Origin: Raphanus sativus
Taxonomy: Eukaryota; Streptophyta; Magnoliopsida; Brassicales; Brassicaceae
Direction of reading: 5' to 3'
DNA length: 64,000 nucleotides
Assembly (NCBI RefSeq): GCF_000801105.2
Contig: NC_079515.1
Coordinates: 30,341,407 to 30,405,406, forward strand
The notes below the pieces were generated by a model. That model saw only the letters and a list, made by a program, of their open reading frames with translations, was not told the origin of the DNA and made no database searches. Of this stretch, positions 1 through 12,106 are shown one piece after another (position 1 is the stretch's first letter; every line of letters begins with the position of its first letter). The position numbers and the translations under genes were made by a program.

Positions 1-340
1 GATCCTCTTGGCAAGGTCCTTGATTTCTTTCTCCACTTTCTTTATCGGTGCAGAGTATGGCCCTAACCCCTACCAGATTCATCAACAATTAAACCAAAAG
101 GGACTACTCAGGCTCATAAAAGAAGGAATCTAGGTCGAATTAGTCAGGAGTAAACATCAAATTGGCTTAGAAATGGTCAGAAAACTATAAGATACTCTGG
201 ATCCGTAATCTCCGATGATCTAGAAGAGTAATAGAAATCGAATTGAGGCTTACATAAGTCTTGAGGAGAGCGATATCATCTTCGTCAAGTGGGCGAGGAT
301 TCTTCTCGTCTCTGATCTCATCCTCGATATCTCTCGACAT
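1..340 (-). CDS. RPT1: 26S proteasome regulatory ATPase RPT1 (first two exons, cut by window edge)
   Basis: N-terminal part of an RPT1-type AAA-ATPase of the 19S proteasome base, which unfolds ubiquitylated substrates and feeds them into the 20S core. Exon 1 is 254-340 (29 codons, starting [18 protein letters not shown] and ending at TY). Exon 2 runs from 69 to the window edge and continues with [11 protein letters not shown]. The splice is GT-AG (donor 253/252, acceptor 71/70). The start at 340 was chosen because known RPT1 proteins begin at this residue; an in-frame ATG at 385 would add 15 unrelated residues. The ATPase domain lies outside the window. Arabidopsis has two copies, RPT1A and RPT1B; the synteny with the next gene favours RPT1A (At1g53750, from memory). 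Confidence 0.93.
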
Positions 341-719
341 CTTCGCCCGATTTCGATCGGAGAAATGCGAATTGAGTTCAGACAAGTTGTCTTGCCGGAG
401 AGGAAACGATTAGGAGAAGCTCTTCTAGTGTCCGATTTACTATTGAAGATGCTGTACGACTTTTTTTCCAAAGGCGCAAACCCATGCCTTGACCCTCTTT
501 TAAAGCTCGGCCCATATCATATTTTTGTTGAATAGACTAAATTGGGCCCAACTCACGAACGGTCCGCTATTTTAAAAATAACTATTTGTTTTTTTTGTAA
601 CTCAGAAAAAAATAATTATTTGTTATATATTTATAGAAATAATTTTACATAATCAAGACAATACAATAACCTACTAAACTAAACATTACATAATTTAAAT
701 AATTTTTAACTGATGTAAC

Positions 720-1621
720 TCTATATTTTTATATATATACTATTATTTGCGAAGTGATTTCTCGCAACGGAGCTCTCACGTTAAAAGTTAGACTGATTAA
801 TATCGTTTATAACCTTAATGAATAAACATATAAATTATTCATAAATAAAAACGAATTTTAATTTTATGATAGGTAACTGATTAAAATTAATAATGATAAG
901 AATTATCCAAAATTTTAAAATATATTTTTAAATAAAATATTAGAGTGATTAATATTGTTTATATCCTTAATGGATAAATATATAAATTACCTACAAAGTA
1001 AAAATAATTTTTTTTGATTACATAAGTAAATAAAATTAAAAATGATAAAAATTATCCAAAATCTACAAATATATTGTAAAATAAAAATGTTAGAGTGGTC
1101 AATATCATTTATACCCATAATGAATAAAACATAAATTAACCACAAAATAAAAAAAAAGAATTTAATTTTTTTTTGATTAGATAAATTATTAAAATTAATA
1201 TTAATAATAATTATCCAAAATCTAAAAATATATTAAATAAAACGAACTTATATTAATCATATTGTTTTAATAAAAATATATATAATTTCTGTTCAATCTA
1301 ACAATAAATATATTGATCCAACTATTACCTTTTTGTAAGTAAATTTTCTATTTTTTATGTTTAAATAGTATAGATGAGAAAAATATATGTAATGGAAAAT
1401 ATAAATAATGGAAAAGAAATGGAAAATATGAGCAAAATATAAGTAAAACTAAGTGTACAGAAAGTGATAAAAGTATAAGATTTCAAAATCAAAAATATTT
1501 TTAATATGTTAGTGTTTTCAAAAATTAATACAGTAATAAACATATATAATTTAATAAAATATATAAACTAATAAATATTTGTAAGAAAATTGTGCTCGCA
1601 TATGCATGCAACAAACCTAGT
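720..1621 (+). mobile_element. Putative non-autonomous Helitron
   Basis: The right end is CTAGT (1617-1621) followed by T, preceded by the short palindrome GCATATGC, as in a Helitron 3' end. The left end is less certain: a start near 720 gives TCTATATTTTTATATATATA followed by CTATTATTTGCGAAGTG, similar to crucifer Helitron 5' ends. No ORF is present. The 3' hairpin is AT-rich and short, so this is a moderate call. Confidence 0.4.
787..1239. repeat. Three diverged ~150-bp tandem repeats
   Basis: Units begin at about 787, 939 and 1089, each opening with a version of GTTAGAGTGATTAATAT and running through a shared ATTATCCAAAATCTA-type segment. They lie inside the putative Helitron. Divergence between units suggests an old expansion. 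Confidence 0.7.
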
Positions 1622-1653
1622 TATTATTATTTGAGAAGTGAATTTGCTTAATT

Positions 1654-1915
1654 GTCATCTTCTCCATGATTTTAGTTTTTTTCATGATTTTAGGATAAGT
1701 CATTAGTATAACTAATATTATTATTTAACATTATATTTGGTATCTATATATTTATATGATATTTAAGATAATTAATCACTTGTCATCTTCTCCATGATTT
1801 TAGTTAAATTTTTTTATATTTTCCATGATTTTAGGATAAGTCATTAGTTTAATTAATATTATTATTTAAATTTATATTTGGTATCTATATATTTATATGA
1901 TATTTAAGATAATTA
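1654..1915. repeat. Two-copy tandem repeat (~125-137 bp)
   Basis: Copy 1 (about 1654-1778) and copy 2 (about 1779-1915) both start TGTCATCTTCTCCATGATTT and both end in TATATGATATTTAAGATAAT. Copy 2 has a small AT-rich insertion. Non-coding. Confidence 0.75.
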
Positions 1916-3243
1916 ATAAACATTAACCTATCCTACTAATATATATACTATTATTTTTAAAATGTATTTAATATATAATAATTATCATGATATTTTAGGA
2001 TATTGAATTAATTAAATATTATAAATTGGTATTAAAATACATACCGATAATATCATCATTATTTTTATCTTATATTTAGTTTATGATTTCAATGAATAAT
2101 ATTATTCCGAGTTTCTCTTATTTTTATTGGAAATATTGATAAAATAGAGATTATTATAAAATATTTATATAAGTATACTAATATATTTAAATTAATCAGT
2201 TTCTTTGGTTTATTCGCTTTGATCGCTTAATATACTGTACCATATCCATATATTGTGGTTCTTATAAATAACATTCATTCAGTTTATACGGTACTACAAA
2301 TCCAGATTATTTTTACTATTTATGTTTGATTTGGTTCTAAATGGTTCAGTTTTAATGGACTGAACATTCTTAGACTATCATTATTTTGTTGATGTTTTAT
2401 AGTTGTGTGTTTAATAATCCCTTCAGACTTCAGTGGTACATGATTTCTTTTCATTCTATACACAATATGTGTTTAATCTCAAATAGAATTTTTCTAATTT
2501 AATTTTTATTATATAAAAGATTATGATCCAGAATCTACATCAAATAAATAAAACTATGAAATAAAATAGCATAATTTAATACATTGATTACGAATATAAA
2601 TATTGAAGTTTTATAATTTATAATAATTTAAAATTTGTCTCTAATTAAATTATTTTGTATAAAATAAACATTTAAATTTAAAATTGTAAAGTTTGTAGAT
2701 ATATTAATCCGTACAAGGTGCAGGACATCAACTAATATAAAACTATTTACAATACAAACTCTTTGATTTAATACTCGATAAGTTAATGAACATATTAAAA
2801 TATAATTAACTATGTTTAGTTTAAGATATATTAATTTAAAGTACAAATGGATAAATTACTTTTTAGAATTAAATAAACATATGGTCTCATACAAATTATA
2901 AATTTATAATTACAATTTATTGAAACAGACAAGAATTGTATTATTTGCCTAATTTTTTTTATCTTAGTATTGTTTTGTCGAATTACATCTAAAATGCATA
3001 TTCTTTATGTTTATTTCGTTAAGCTTTAGAAATAACATTAAAAAAATTATTTACTGCTAATTTCTGAACAAGTTTTTACTCACATATAAATATAAGGGAA
3101 ATTTGGAAAAAAGAGAACAAAACAACTAAGATTTTGTCCCCTTAGAAGTAAAACCAAAATCATTGTCCCTATAGTATAGACAATAATGAAAATCATGTTT
3201 AGTCATTTATATTAATTTCAAAAACTGCTGCAGTTCTGCATAA

Positions 3244-3360
3244 TCACACCGTCCTCTCCGTGGAGACAATCCCGTTTTGCTTCCGGGTCCATTGCTCCTC
3301 TTTCAGAGGAGGGAAGAAACAGTGTGAGCCGCCGAGGTATATGACTGTTAATACGGCCAT
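3244..3360 (-). other. GC-rich 38-codon open stretch, possible gene fragment
   Basis: Between AT-rich flanks lies a short block of near-genic base composition. On the minus strand it reads as one open frame from ATG at 3360 to TGA at 3244, beginning MAVLTVIYLGGSHCFF and continuing with a charged segment (PPLKEEQW). I do not recognise it. It could be a captured exon or a decayed gene; length alone does not prove coding. Confidence 0.25.
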
Positions 3361-3408
3361 CGACAGTTCCTACTGATATCTTAGTATTTCTGCAACTTTT
3401 GTTTCTTT

Positions 3409-3598
3409 TTTTTTTTTTCTTTTGATTAACCAGGTCGGAGGTTCGGGCCTTCGGCCCTAATCCCCCTACTTAGGCCCGGAGCCAACCTGCATCTGTACCT
3501 GTTAAGACCCTGGACACTCCTCCCACGATGGATCGAACCCAGGAGCGCAACACCACCAACGGCTGCGCTTAAACCAACTGAGCTGCCACATCCGTGGT
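3409..3598 (-). mobile_element. tRNA-derived SINE with target duplication
   Basis: On the minus strand the element opens with an A-box-like GCAGCTCAGTTGG and a B-box GGTTCGATCC, the two internal RNA polymerase III promoter parts, and ends in an A-rich tail (a T run on the plus strand at 3409-3420). It is flanked by a 15-bp direct repeat AACTTTTGTTTCTTT at 3394-3408 and 3599-3613. Length of about 190 bp fits Brassicaceae SINEs of the S1Bn type; the exact family cannot be named without a library. Confidence 0.85.
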
Positions 3599-3899
3599 AA
3601 CTTTTGTTTCTTTGCATTATTCTTGCTGGCCTTTGGCTATGTATGACCTTATAGGTCTTATTCAATATTACACAAAGCATTAAAAAAGAAGAAGAATTTA
3701 CAATATTTAAAAAAAAAAAATTTATATGCAAAAAAAAACTAATATGCTCTTTACATAGTCTTTGATCCTTGTTAGATCCTTGTTGTTAAAAATGACATAT
3801 TCATAAGTGAAAGAGATTCTAGTTACGCATCAAAACGCTTATGTACACAGCTACATGGCCAAAGGAATTTACACATATATTGATTTGGATTGATGAGAT

Positions 3900-3995
3900 A
3901 TGAAAATACAAATAAAAACACTTTTTCTTAGAATCGAACTTAGGACATGGACACTAAAACTACTCTCTCTTCCCACTAGACCATGACATAATTGT
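3900..3995 (-). mobile_element. SINE-like tRNA-related head
   Basis: Minus strand shows TGGTCTAGTGGGAAGAG (A-box-like) about 40 bases before AAGTTCGATTC (B-box-like). No clear tail or target duplication was found, so it may be a degraded SINE or a tRNA pseudogene. Confidence 0.4.
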
Positions 3996-3999
3996 TATG

Positions 4000-5056
4000 T
4001 TACTACAGATTGTTCCTTATATATATCAAGAAAGAAGACGGTGTTGGTCAGTTTTTCCATAAATTATAAAAGGAAAGCAATAAATATTTAAAAGATTTAG
4101 AGAATATTTTCTAACTATATTTAACTAGATTTTCGGATAGCTGTTACAAATCTAGTAGAACTCATTTTCTACCATAGTTAGAAAATAGATGAAAACGTAG
4201 ATATACGTAAGTAGATGAAAGTAATATGGAAGAATGTATGTTCTAGAAATGTAAATATATGTTTGTTATCTACGCATTATGTTCTTCTCAACTTATAGAA
4301 TATTGAAGGAATGGAAGATTGGTTATTCTGTTTTAGTAGATTAAAATGTATTTGGTATATTTTGCTTTCTTTCTTGCTAGATGGATATGTTTTTGGTGTA
4401 TTAGGCATTCTACGGATGGTAGATTATTGTGTCTTACCTAGATTGCATATTTTAATTTGTCGTAGATGATAGATCTGATATTCTAACATCTTTAGTCTAT
4501 TTTTAAATTCATTATTCTAAATTTCTTTTGAATCCGAAAATATTTTTCATATATCCACATGTTTGACTACTTAATGTTTTATATTTCTCTTAATTTTTTC
4601 TATTGTAAATATATTGATATAAAATTTTATTTACAAAGAGAGTAGTGAAAGTCCAAAAGTAACAAAATTTGATTTTATATTAAGGGGACAATAGTTTAGT
4701 TTATTTGTTCCTTTTCCCAAAAATTCCCTAAATATAATCATCAATATTCTTGTATTAAATTTTTATTTTCCATTCAGATTCCTTTTCTTGTTCCAAAGTT
4801 TTTCTTGTTTCTTTGCTTTGATGGCTGAGAAGCTTAATTGTTATGTATTATTACCAAAACAATAAGAAGCTTATTGTTATGTTTTCTTTTTCCTTTTCCT
4901 AGTGCAAATTTGAAAATTCAACTGTTTCCTAGTAACAGATATCTTTTTTTCAGAAGTTCGAGTGAAAAAAAAAACACTTAAAAGAATTGAAGCGTAAATT
5001 AGCTACAAACATCTGAAAATTTGTTCCAAGGAAAACAAAAGAGCCTAAAATGACAG
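4000..5056. other. AT-rich spacer, no gene seen
   Basis: Nothing beyond short low-complexity runs was recognised. It includes the 3' flank of the minus-strand gene that ends at 5057. Confidence 0.5.
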
Positions 5057-6566
5057 TTAGACTAGATTGCGATATTTAAGGACATCAATCTTATTGAGAT
5101 GAAATAATTTGCAAATCTCTACTAGGGTCTCCTCATCAAGCCCTTCCTTGTTACCTTCACGAAGTAGCTGGCATAACTCCTCTGATGGCAGCAAAACCTG
5201 TCTCATGAGAAACAAAGACAAAATAAGAAACAAGGAAGAAACCTTTTAAGTTGTTGAGTAAAACAGCTTACACATGTGGGAGATTGAGGCTTCTTCTTAT
5301 TGTTATTGGTTTCATCTGCATTATCAGTTTGGTTTGGTAGGAGCTTAAGCAGCTGCTCGCTTCCCTGCAATATCAAAGGAGACTCCAAAGTTCATATATA
5401 ACCTTTATGATAATGGGATTGTGTACCGGGAAGTAAGACATCACAGACCTGAAGAGCTCGCCAGTGGGAATATGTGCGGAATAAAACCCAGAAGAATGGT
5501 ATGTTTGGTAATGGCAATACCTAAATGGAATAAAACAACAAAAGGCTTTGCTGGACTATGAAGAAACTAAACAGAAATGCTAAGGTTTTCATGTACATAC
5601 CATAAACGCACTGGTCAATGGAAGCAAAGTTACTGAGCCAATCAGGTACTTCTTGTGCAGGATTGTTCCACTAGAGATCATCCAATTAGAAACAATCATG
5701 TCAGACGAAACAAAAGATTCTCAACAATGTGAAAACGGTAGAACACTGGGTAGCAAATAAAACAATTTACCTCAAAGCAATGTGGCGTAGTCTCCTGCGT
5801 ACTAGTCTAGGATCTAAACTGAAACATTTGATATAGATTAGCTAAAACCGTAATTAATCTAAATTCACCAGAACATACTCATGAAGGCTTAATAAAATCT
5901 TATCGTTCATTGTCGAGATACCTAGGAGGATAAGAGACTTGTATGGAAGTGACCTCCTTAGATATAGACTTCAAGAAAATCTCAGACGGCTTAACACGAG
6001 CCAGAAGCTTCAATCCTAACCTACACATCCCAAACCACAATTCAAAACACTCTTAAGCTTATCAAAACATAGAACAAAGCCAAAAAGCCTCAAGATATGT
6101 CTGAATGACAATTTACAAACCCATGAATCTTGTTCTTAATTGATCCTTCAGGCGCTTTCTCAAGACCCGCCCACGATTTGTTCATCTAATCATCACGACA
6201 AACAGCAACAAGTCATCAAAACTGACAAAAATGTATAATTTTCTTTTGATCATAAACAAAACGACGAAAGCTTATTGGTCACGATCTCACTAGGCGCCAC
6301 ATAAACACACGGGTATGTCCGCTTTTATGTATATATAGAAAGAAAAAGAGTTTCAAAGTGTCTACCTTGTCAGATATGAAATCGACAAGAAGCTCGGCGT
6401 TGGCATTGATGGGCTTCGATTCAGACGATAACTTCTTCCACAAACCTCGTACAGTGGTGGGAGTAACACCGGATGGCGCTTGAGCAGCGAAAGGATCAAC
6501 GGATCTGCTGAAACACCATTTCCTCCCTTTGATCGGGAACACCACCAATCTCGCTCTCATGATCAC
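5057..6566 (-). CDS. Mitochondrial K+/H+-exchange-related protein (At1g53760-like)
   Basis: Eight coding exons, all GT-AG and in phase: 6366-6566, 6121-6185, 5922-6020, 5771-5818, 5601-5670, 5449-5520, 5272-5364 and 5057-5197, giving 262 residues. The protein opens MIMRARLVVFPIKGRKWCFS. A basic middle part (SLDPRLVRRRLRHIAL) precedes a hydrophobic stretch LIGSVTLLPLTSAF and a second one (VLPLPNIPFFWVLF), then a polar C-terminal half. This is the layout of the eukaryotic family related to yeast proteins linked to mitochondrial K+/H+ exchange. In plants the function is not established; mitochondrial location is inferred from the family. An alternative start at 6560 lies two codons in. It neighbours RPT1, as At1g53760 does in Arabidopsis (from memory). 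Family name confidence is lower than gene-structure confidence. Confidence 0.85.
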
Positions 6567-7542
6567 ACTTTGGAGAAAAGCTCCGATTTTTTTAGTGAGG
6601 TTTCGTCAATCTGTCATCTGGTTATTGCTATAAAGGACGTGGGTTTTGCGTATATTCAAAGGAAAGATGGAAGCTTTTAAGATAATTATCGACCGACTAA
6701 ACCGAGTCGAAGAAGCATTAAATGGATAGATATATACATATAAACACACAGATAAAAAGATTTGCCCAAAAAAAAAAAAATTTGCCCAAAAAAAAAAACA
6801 CACAGATAACATAAAGGTGTTTGTAAGTATAACAATTGTCTTTTATGAGATTGTGGATCAGAACTGGTAGGATAATGACAGATTATAAGCACATAACAAA
6901 TTGTTTAGTGTTTGCTTTTAAACCATTAGCCATTTGGATAAGCAATTAGAAACTCACACGTCACTTAGAAACTTTTATAACAATCTTATATTATATTAGG
7001 AGCTGCATGTCAAATGCATCAGAACAGCAATGAGTTACAGAGAAGTATGATACACTAATGCTAAGTTTTTATATTGGTGTTCCAAAAAGAAAAGAAAAAA
7101 ATACTGTTTATATTATTATACTCCATATGATGAGAGCTTACAAGACGCGAGCTTTTGTTAATCTGGAAATCTCTGTGCAGTAAGCAAAATTAGCCGGGTT
7201 AGGCTCAATCAAAGTCTTTGGACCACCATCTAGTAAACTTTATTCAAGATTTGTTAATTAATTGTTTGACCGGCCCAATAATAACCGCGAAATTTCCCGA
7301 CAATATGGTATGATACGGGTCGGGTTATTAAAAACACGGGTCTCAGTTGAACTTTGCTATATTTGGTGTGGCTTGGCTTATCCTTCTTGTCTGTCTGCAA
7401 AACCCCTCGCTTCTTTTTTTTTATCGGCAGAGGAACTTAAATATCTTACCAATGTATTGTTGCGTGTAATCTTACAATACACTCGCAAGTAAAAAGAGGG
7501 TTTCAAGTTCCTCCTTGTGTTGTTGTTTTTTTAATTCCTGGG
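6567..7542. promoter_or_regulatory. Shared spacer between two divergent genes
   Basis: About 975 bases between the minus-strand start at 6566 and the plus-strand start at 7543, so both promoters should lie here. It includes A-runs near 6769-6799 and an AT-rich centre. No confident TATA box or operator was assigned. Confidence 0.4.
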
Positions 7543-9847
7543 ATGAATGATCTCTCAATGCCTTGTTTAGGTAAATTTACAGGTATGCGGTTGATGCTTG
7601 CTTACTACTGTTTAGAATTCCACTTTCTTCTCAATTTTTGTTTCTTATCTTCTGGGTATCGTTCTTGAATTACAATTCATTGCATTTGCAGTCTTGGGTC
7701 TGAATAAAGCTAAGCTTTTAAAAAAAAAAAAAATTTATAATAACATACATATCCATAGCTGTCTGTTTCCCAGTTTCTTAGCTCCTGAAGATGTCTGTTT
7801 CACATTGTTATCACTGTATAATTTTTATCTTTGACATGCTTAATTTTTGCAGATATTGCTACCGTCCAACCTTCCTTGCAAGCTCATCTTATTCCACTGG
7901 GGGCTCAGAGTATTATTAACCATGCTAAAACCTTACCTAACCCATGGAGACAATCCAGTTTCTCCAAGACTTTAATATCTTACACGGGTCATCATCTTCA
8001 TGTACGAAGAGGAAAATTCCTTATCACTGCAGTGGCCACTCTTGAAACCAAATATCCTGCTCAGAAAGGACACGAACAAAGCTGCTCATTATCTGCTTCT
8101 GATGATGGAGAAGAGGTGGAGGAAAGGGAAAGGTTGAGAAGGATGAGGATCTCCAAAGCTAATAGAGGGAACACTCCTTGGAACAAAGGCAGGAAGCATA
8201 GTCCTGGTGGGTTGTTTTTTTGCTTCGACATTTCATCAGCAATCTATCTGCACTTTCTTATCATTTAGTCGCTTTTTTTTTGTGTTTATGCAGAGACGCT
8301 ACAGAAGATTAGAGAAAGGACAAAGATTGCAATGCAAAACCCAAAGGTGATGTCATGTAAGAATGTTCATATATGTCTTCTTTGAAGATTTGGCCACTAG
8401 TAACTCATAGAACCTTTTGTCTCTCTTCTTCCTTTTGCAGATCAAGATGAAGTTAGCAAACCTCGGACACGCTCAAAAGTCAGTACTGCTTTGTTTTTTG
8501 TGCGTGTGTTTATCATAATGTTATCTTCTCACATTGGCATGATTTTTACAGCGAGGAGACTCGGTTGAAGATTGGTGAAGGAGTGCGGATGCGATGGGCA
8601 AGGAAGAAGGAGATGAGGAAAGTGCAGGAGACATGTCATTTCGAGTGGCAAAACTTGTTAGCAGAAGCTGCTAAAAAAGGATACACAGACGACGAACAAG
8701 AGTTTGAGTGGGATTCTTACAAGATCATGGATCAGCAGAATCAACTGGAATGGCTGGAAAGCGTAGAGCAGAGGAAAGCCGTTAGAGGAGCTAAAAGCAA
8801 CAGAAGAGCTCCAAAATCTCCTGAACAAAGAAGGAAAATCGCAGAAGCAATAGCTGCTAAATGGGCTGATCCAGTAAGTTAAAGTCTTGTAAATTTGATC
8901 AAACCAAACTTGTGTTAGATGCTTTGTTTTAACTCGGTTTGGTTTCTCTCTGGTCAGTCTTACCGTGAAAGGGTTTGCTCTGGCTTGGCAAAGTATCACG
9001 GTATACCTGAAGGTGGTGAGAGGAGACGTAGAAGACCAAGTGGGAATGCAGAGCCGAGAAAGAAGAGCCCTGCAAATAAACCTACAAGGGAACCAGAAAG
9101 GCAAATCAAAGTTAAAGTGGTGAAAGTAAGAAAGCGGAGAACACCTGTTTTTAAAGATCCTTTGGCGAGTTCTAAGCTGGAAATGATCAAAAGCATCAGA
9201 GCTAAAAGAGTTGCAGAAGAATCTAAGAAGATGGATGCTGTGGAACGAGCAAGGTCAGTACTGTTTAACATATCTCTTGTTTGGAATTGTAACTAACCTT
9301 TTTTTTTCTAATTCTTATCAGGATTTTGATTTCAGAAGCTGAGAAAGCTACCAATGTTCTGGAGATTGCTGCTATGACAAGCCCTGTTGCTCAAGCATCT
9401 TTGTTAGAGAGTAAAAAGCTCATAGCAGAAGCGACACAGCTGATTGAGTCTATAGAAATGAGGCAGGTTGCTTCAGATGAGGATGGGACTTCACCTCAGC
9501 CTTGTAATAGTCTTCTTGATGAATCAGAGACCGAAGTTACAACTGATCAAGAAGATCTTGGAGATGTTAACGGAACATACACTTTCACCATCAACGGAGA
9601 GAGTGTTCACTTGAACATGAAGCCTAGCGATTTGCAGACATTCAACATTACAAAGCAGCCAAACGGAACCAGAGTCCATCAACCAACAGAGTCTAATGGA
9701 GCTATCAAGCTTACGGAGAGTCCTCATCTCCCGAATGGTTCTAACGTGTACCACGGAATGGAGGAAAAGGCTGAGTCGTTGGAGTCAGGAAATGTAACCA
9801 AGAAGTGGGTTCGTGGGAGGCTCGTAGAAGTCACAGAAACAGCATAA
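7543..9847 (+). CDS. NUMOD3-repeat protein, probably plastid-targeted (At1g53800-like)
   Basis: Seven coding exons, all GT-AG and in phase: 7543-7570, 7853-8206, 8294-8346, 8441-8478, 8552-8873, 8958-9253 and 9322-9847, giving 538 residues. The start at 7543 (MNDLSMPCL joined to DIATVQPSLQ) was chosen because exon 1 ends in a donor that restores phase; an ATG at 7831 lies in the intron. The N-terminal ~70 residues are Ser/Thr/basic-rich, like a transit peptide. Residues ~105-145 (ISKANRGNTPWNKGRKHSPE) match nuclease-associated modular domain 3, and a second unit follows near NRRAPKSPEQRRKIAEAI. These modules are DNA-binding parts of homing nucleases, yet no nuclease domain is seen. The middle is Lys/Arg-rich and the C-terminal 170 residues acidic and polar. 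The role is unknown; nucleic-acid binding in the plastid is inference. Confidence 0.88.
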
Positions 9848-11004
9848 ACTTGTCTTATCAACTTCTTGTAGCGATTTAGCAGAGAAAAAAGAAATCATCA
9901 TATTTGTTCAATTAGTTTTGGCTTCTTTGGTCTCATTATATGCTTTAGAGAGAAGCAGTTTCCAGTTTGAGAGATGTACCAGTTGTATTTTTTTTGGGGT
10001 CAAACAAGATATTTATAGATAGCTAGTTTCCATTAGAGTAGTTGTTTACAAAAAGGTTTTGATATCTTAAACCAGCTATGCCGAAAGTTTGGAAAGAGAT
10101 GAAGCAAAAAAGGAGTAACGAGAGCAGGATTGAGCGAAGAAGACTTTTCAGAGATAATAGAAGAACAGAGAGTTTGAGAAAAGTGATCCGATTAGAGATC
10201 AGCAGAGCTGAAAATTAATGGAATAGAATTAAGTGGATATTGGCAACGAAATTGTGTGGAGGCCATGCTTACCTTCTCAGGCTACTTCCAGCGACTAAAG
10301 CAAAAGGACAAAAAGGGATGAAAGATAAGTCAACACTTTCTTCTGTTTAAGACTCTCTCCTTATTGCTCTGTTTTAGTTCTGTCCAAATGACTCCTAATT
10401 GACACTTGTTGCTGTTAAAAAGTAAACTACATAATAATCTATCTATCTATCAAACCTAAGCTGATTTCAACATTGCTCTTAGATATTGTTACCATAAACC
10501 AGAGACAAAAAAAAATTAATAATGTTCATTAGCTCTTAAGTATTGGTCTCATACCAGGTTGCACTTCCAGTTTGTAAAGTGACAATTGGTATATGTATAA
10601 TAACTCAATACGTATGTTGCGTTTTGGAATAGTAAACCATTTTATGAATTTTAAAAGCTGATATTGACTGACAATCTGATGAGGAAATAAACCGACTGAA
10701 CCAAGTCAACAACCCAAAGCGTGTTCCACTGACTTGTGTCCCAACCTTTCTTCAAAATCTTGAACCAGTCTTTGTTTCACATCTCCCTTGTGCCGTGAGT
10801 TATGGTTCCAAAGACAGTTTCCTCAAAGACTTAATGGACCTCCAACCAAACTTCGACATCATAAAGCTTCACCGATCTTTCAGGTTCTAACAGCTTTTAC
10901 TCTTCACGATCTTTGTCTCGATGTAATAATCTTTCGTGATCCTTTCTTCCCACGCAAAAAAAAAAACAAACCAAGTTTTTAGGGTTTCACCATTTGTCAA
11001 CGAC
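9848..11004. other. Spacer: 3' flank of the NUMOD3 gene and upstream region of ATL
   Basis: No gene is visible. The ORF seen at 10788-10982 is short and Pro/Phe-rich and has no clear family. The last ~200 bases should contain the ATL promoter and 5' UTR. Confidence 0.5.
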
Positions 11005-11937
11005 ATGGACGAAGAATCTGCTTCTAACGGCTCCATCTTCAGCAGAAACTTTGAAGGAGAAGACATGATGGGGAAAGTAATCGTCTTCGCAATCGTATCC
11101 CTCTTCACAGCGACTCTGTTCCTCCTCTTGCTTCATCTCTACGCTAGGCTCTTCTGGTGGCGTGTCGAACACAATCTCAGCCTAAACCAAACCCAGCCCG
11201 ACACTCCTGGCTCCACAGTCATCGGCCGTAACAACCAACGACGTCGTTTCGTCTTCGCCCAAGGCCAAGAAGATCCTCCTCGCCACGCCGGTCTCGACTC
11301 TACGATCCTCCACTCGATACCGATCCTTGTTTTCAAGTCTCGCGACTTCGGAGACGGGCTAGAATGCGCTGTTTGTCTCTCTCACCTCGTTGACGGGGAC
11401 AAAGCTAGGGTTTTGCCAGGGTGTAACCATGGGTTCCATGTTGATTGTATCGACATGTGGTTTCAATCTCATTCCACTTGTCCTCTCTGTAGAAACACCG
11501 TTGGTTCTGTTGAAGAGACAGGACATGGAGGAAGTGAGGGTTTGTTGTCTCAAAATCAAAACTTTGAATCTGGGCATTCGTCTCAAGATCAGAGCTCTGT
11601 TCTTGGGTTTCCGACAGAACCTCAGAACTTCCCGACAAATGTACTAGTTTGGGGAGATCACGATCAAGTTAGAAGTGCAGGTCTTGGTTCTAATGATCAT
11701 CAACACGAATCTAATAGTACCAATAACTGTAACAGAGCACAAGAAGTAACGGCGGTTGTGGTGGATATTCCAGTGAGTTCAAGTGAGAACTTATCGGAGA
11801 GAATCGAAGAAGAAGAAGAAGAACCTAAGTCACCGATGTTCACAAGGTTAAGATCACTTAAGAAGTTGTTGAGTAGAGAGAAGAAAGGTGCTGTTTGCAT
11901 TAATGGTTCAAGCGGTACCAATAACAGCAATGTTTGA
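11005..11937 (+). CDS. ATL60: RING-H2 E3 ubiquitin ligase of the ATL family (ATL60-like)
   Basis: Intronless, 310 residues, as usual for ATL genes. The start at 11005 (MDEESASNGSIF) was chosen over an upstream in-frame ATG at 10936 because the extra 23 residues read through an A-rich leader. One membrane span lies at ~24-45 (VIVFAIVSLFTATLFLLLL), followed by the ATL hallmark GLD motif (HAGLDSTILHSIP) and a RING-H2 finger from about C121 to C162: CAVC, GCNHGFHVDC, then CPLC, with the Pro and Trp (DMW) typical of ATLs. A Ser/Asn-rich tail with a Glu run (IEEEEEEP) ends in a basic stretch. ATLs sit in membranes and transfer ubiquitin from an E2 to targets, often in stress signalling. The symbol rests on similarity and synteny (At1g53820) from memory. 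Confidence 0.92.
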   Translation: MDEESASNGSIFSRNFEGEDMMGKVIVFAIVSLFTATLFLLLLHLYARLFWWRVEHNLSLNQTQPDTPGSTVIGRNNQRRRFVFAQGQEDPPRHAGLDSTILHSIPILVFKSRDFGDGLECAVCLSHLVDGDKARVLPGCNHGFHVDCIDMWFQSHSTCPLCRNTVGSVEETGHGGSEGLLSQNQNFESGHSSQDQSSVLGFPTEPQNFPTNVLVWGDHDQVRSAGLGSNDHQHESNSTNNCNRAQEVTAVVVDIPVSSSENLSERIEEEEEEPKSPMFTRLRSLKKLLSREKKGAVCINGSSGTNNSNV

Positions 11938-12106
11938 AATAATAGCCAATCTTGAATCCATTCAAGAATTTATGTTTTGGTGTGTTTTACGCTAAGTGTG
12001 ACATATATAGTTTGATTCAAATCAACATTACTATAGATGATTGATTAAACAATGCTTGCTACACAATGGAGTCAAATTCCAGTGAGTTCATGGCTAGTCT
12101 ATTCTT

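Larger units (their letters stand above)
480..2990. other. AT-rich spacer with Helitron and repeat debris
   Basis: No gene is visible. The stretch is very AT-rich and holds a Helitron-like element with internal tandem repeats (about 720-1621), a two-copy repeat (1654-1915) and unresolved AT-rich sequence from about 1950 on. Short ORFs here (for example at 2628-2846) have no protein-like composition. Confidence 0.6.

Noticed and set aside
1361..1543. Hydrophobic 60-residue ORF in the first spacer
   Set aside because: AT-rich DNA gives Phe/Ile/Leu-rich frames by composition; no homology pattern or start context.
8658..9104. 148-residue minus-strand ORF over the NUMOD3 gene
   Set aside because: It crosses an intron of a well-supported plus-strand gene and has no protein signature.
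10788..10982. Upstream in-frame or overlapping small ORF before ATL
   Set aside because: It overlaps the ATL leader in another frame and has no family features; a uORF role cannot be judged without the transcript start.
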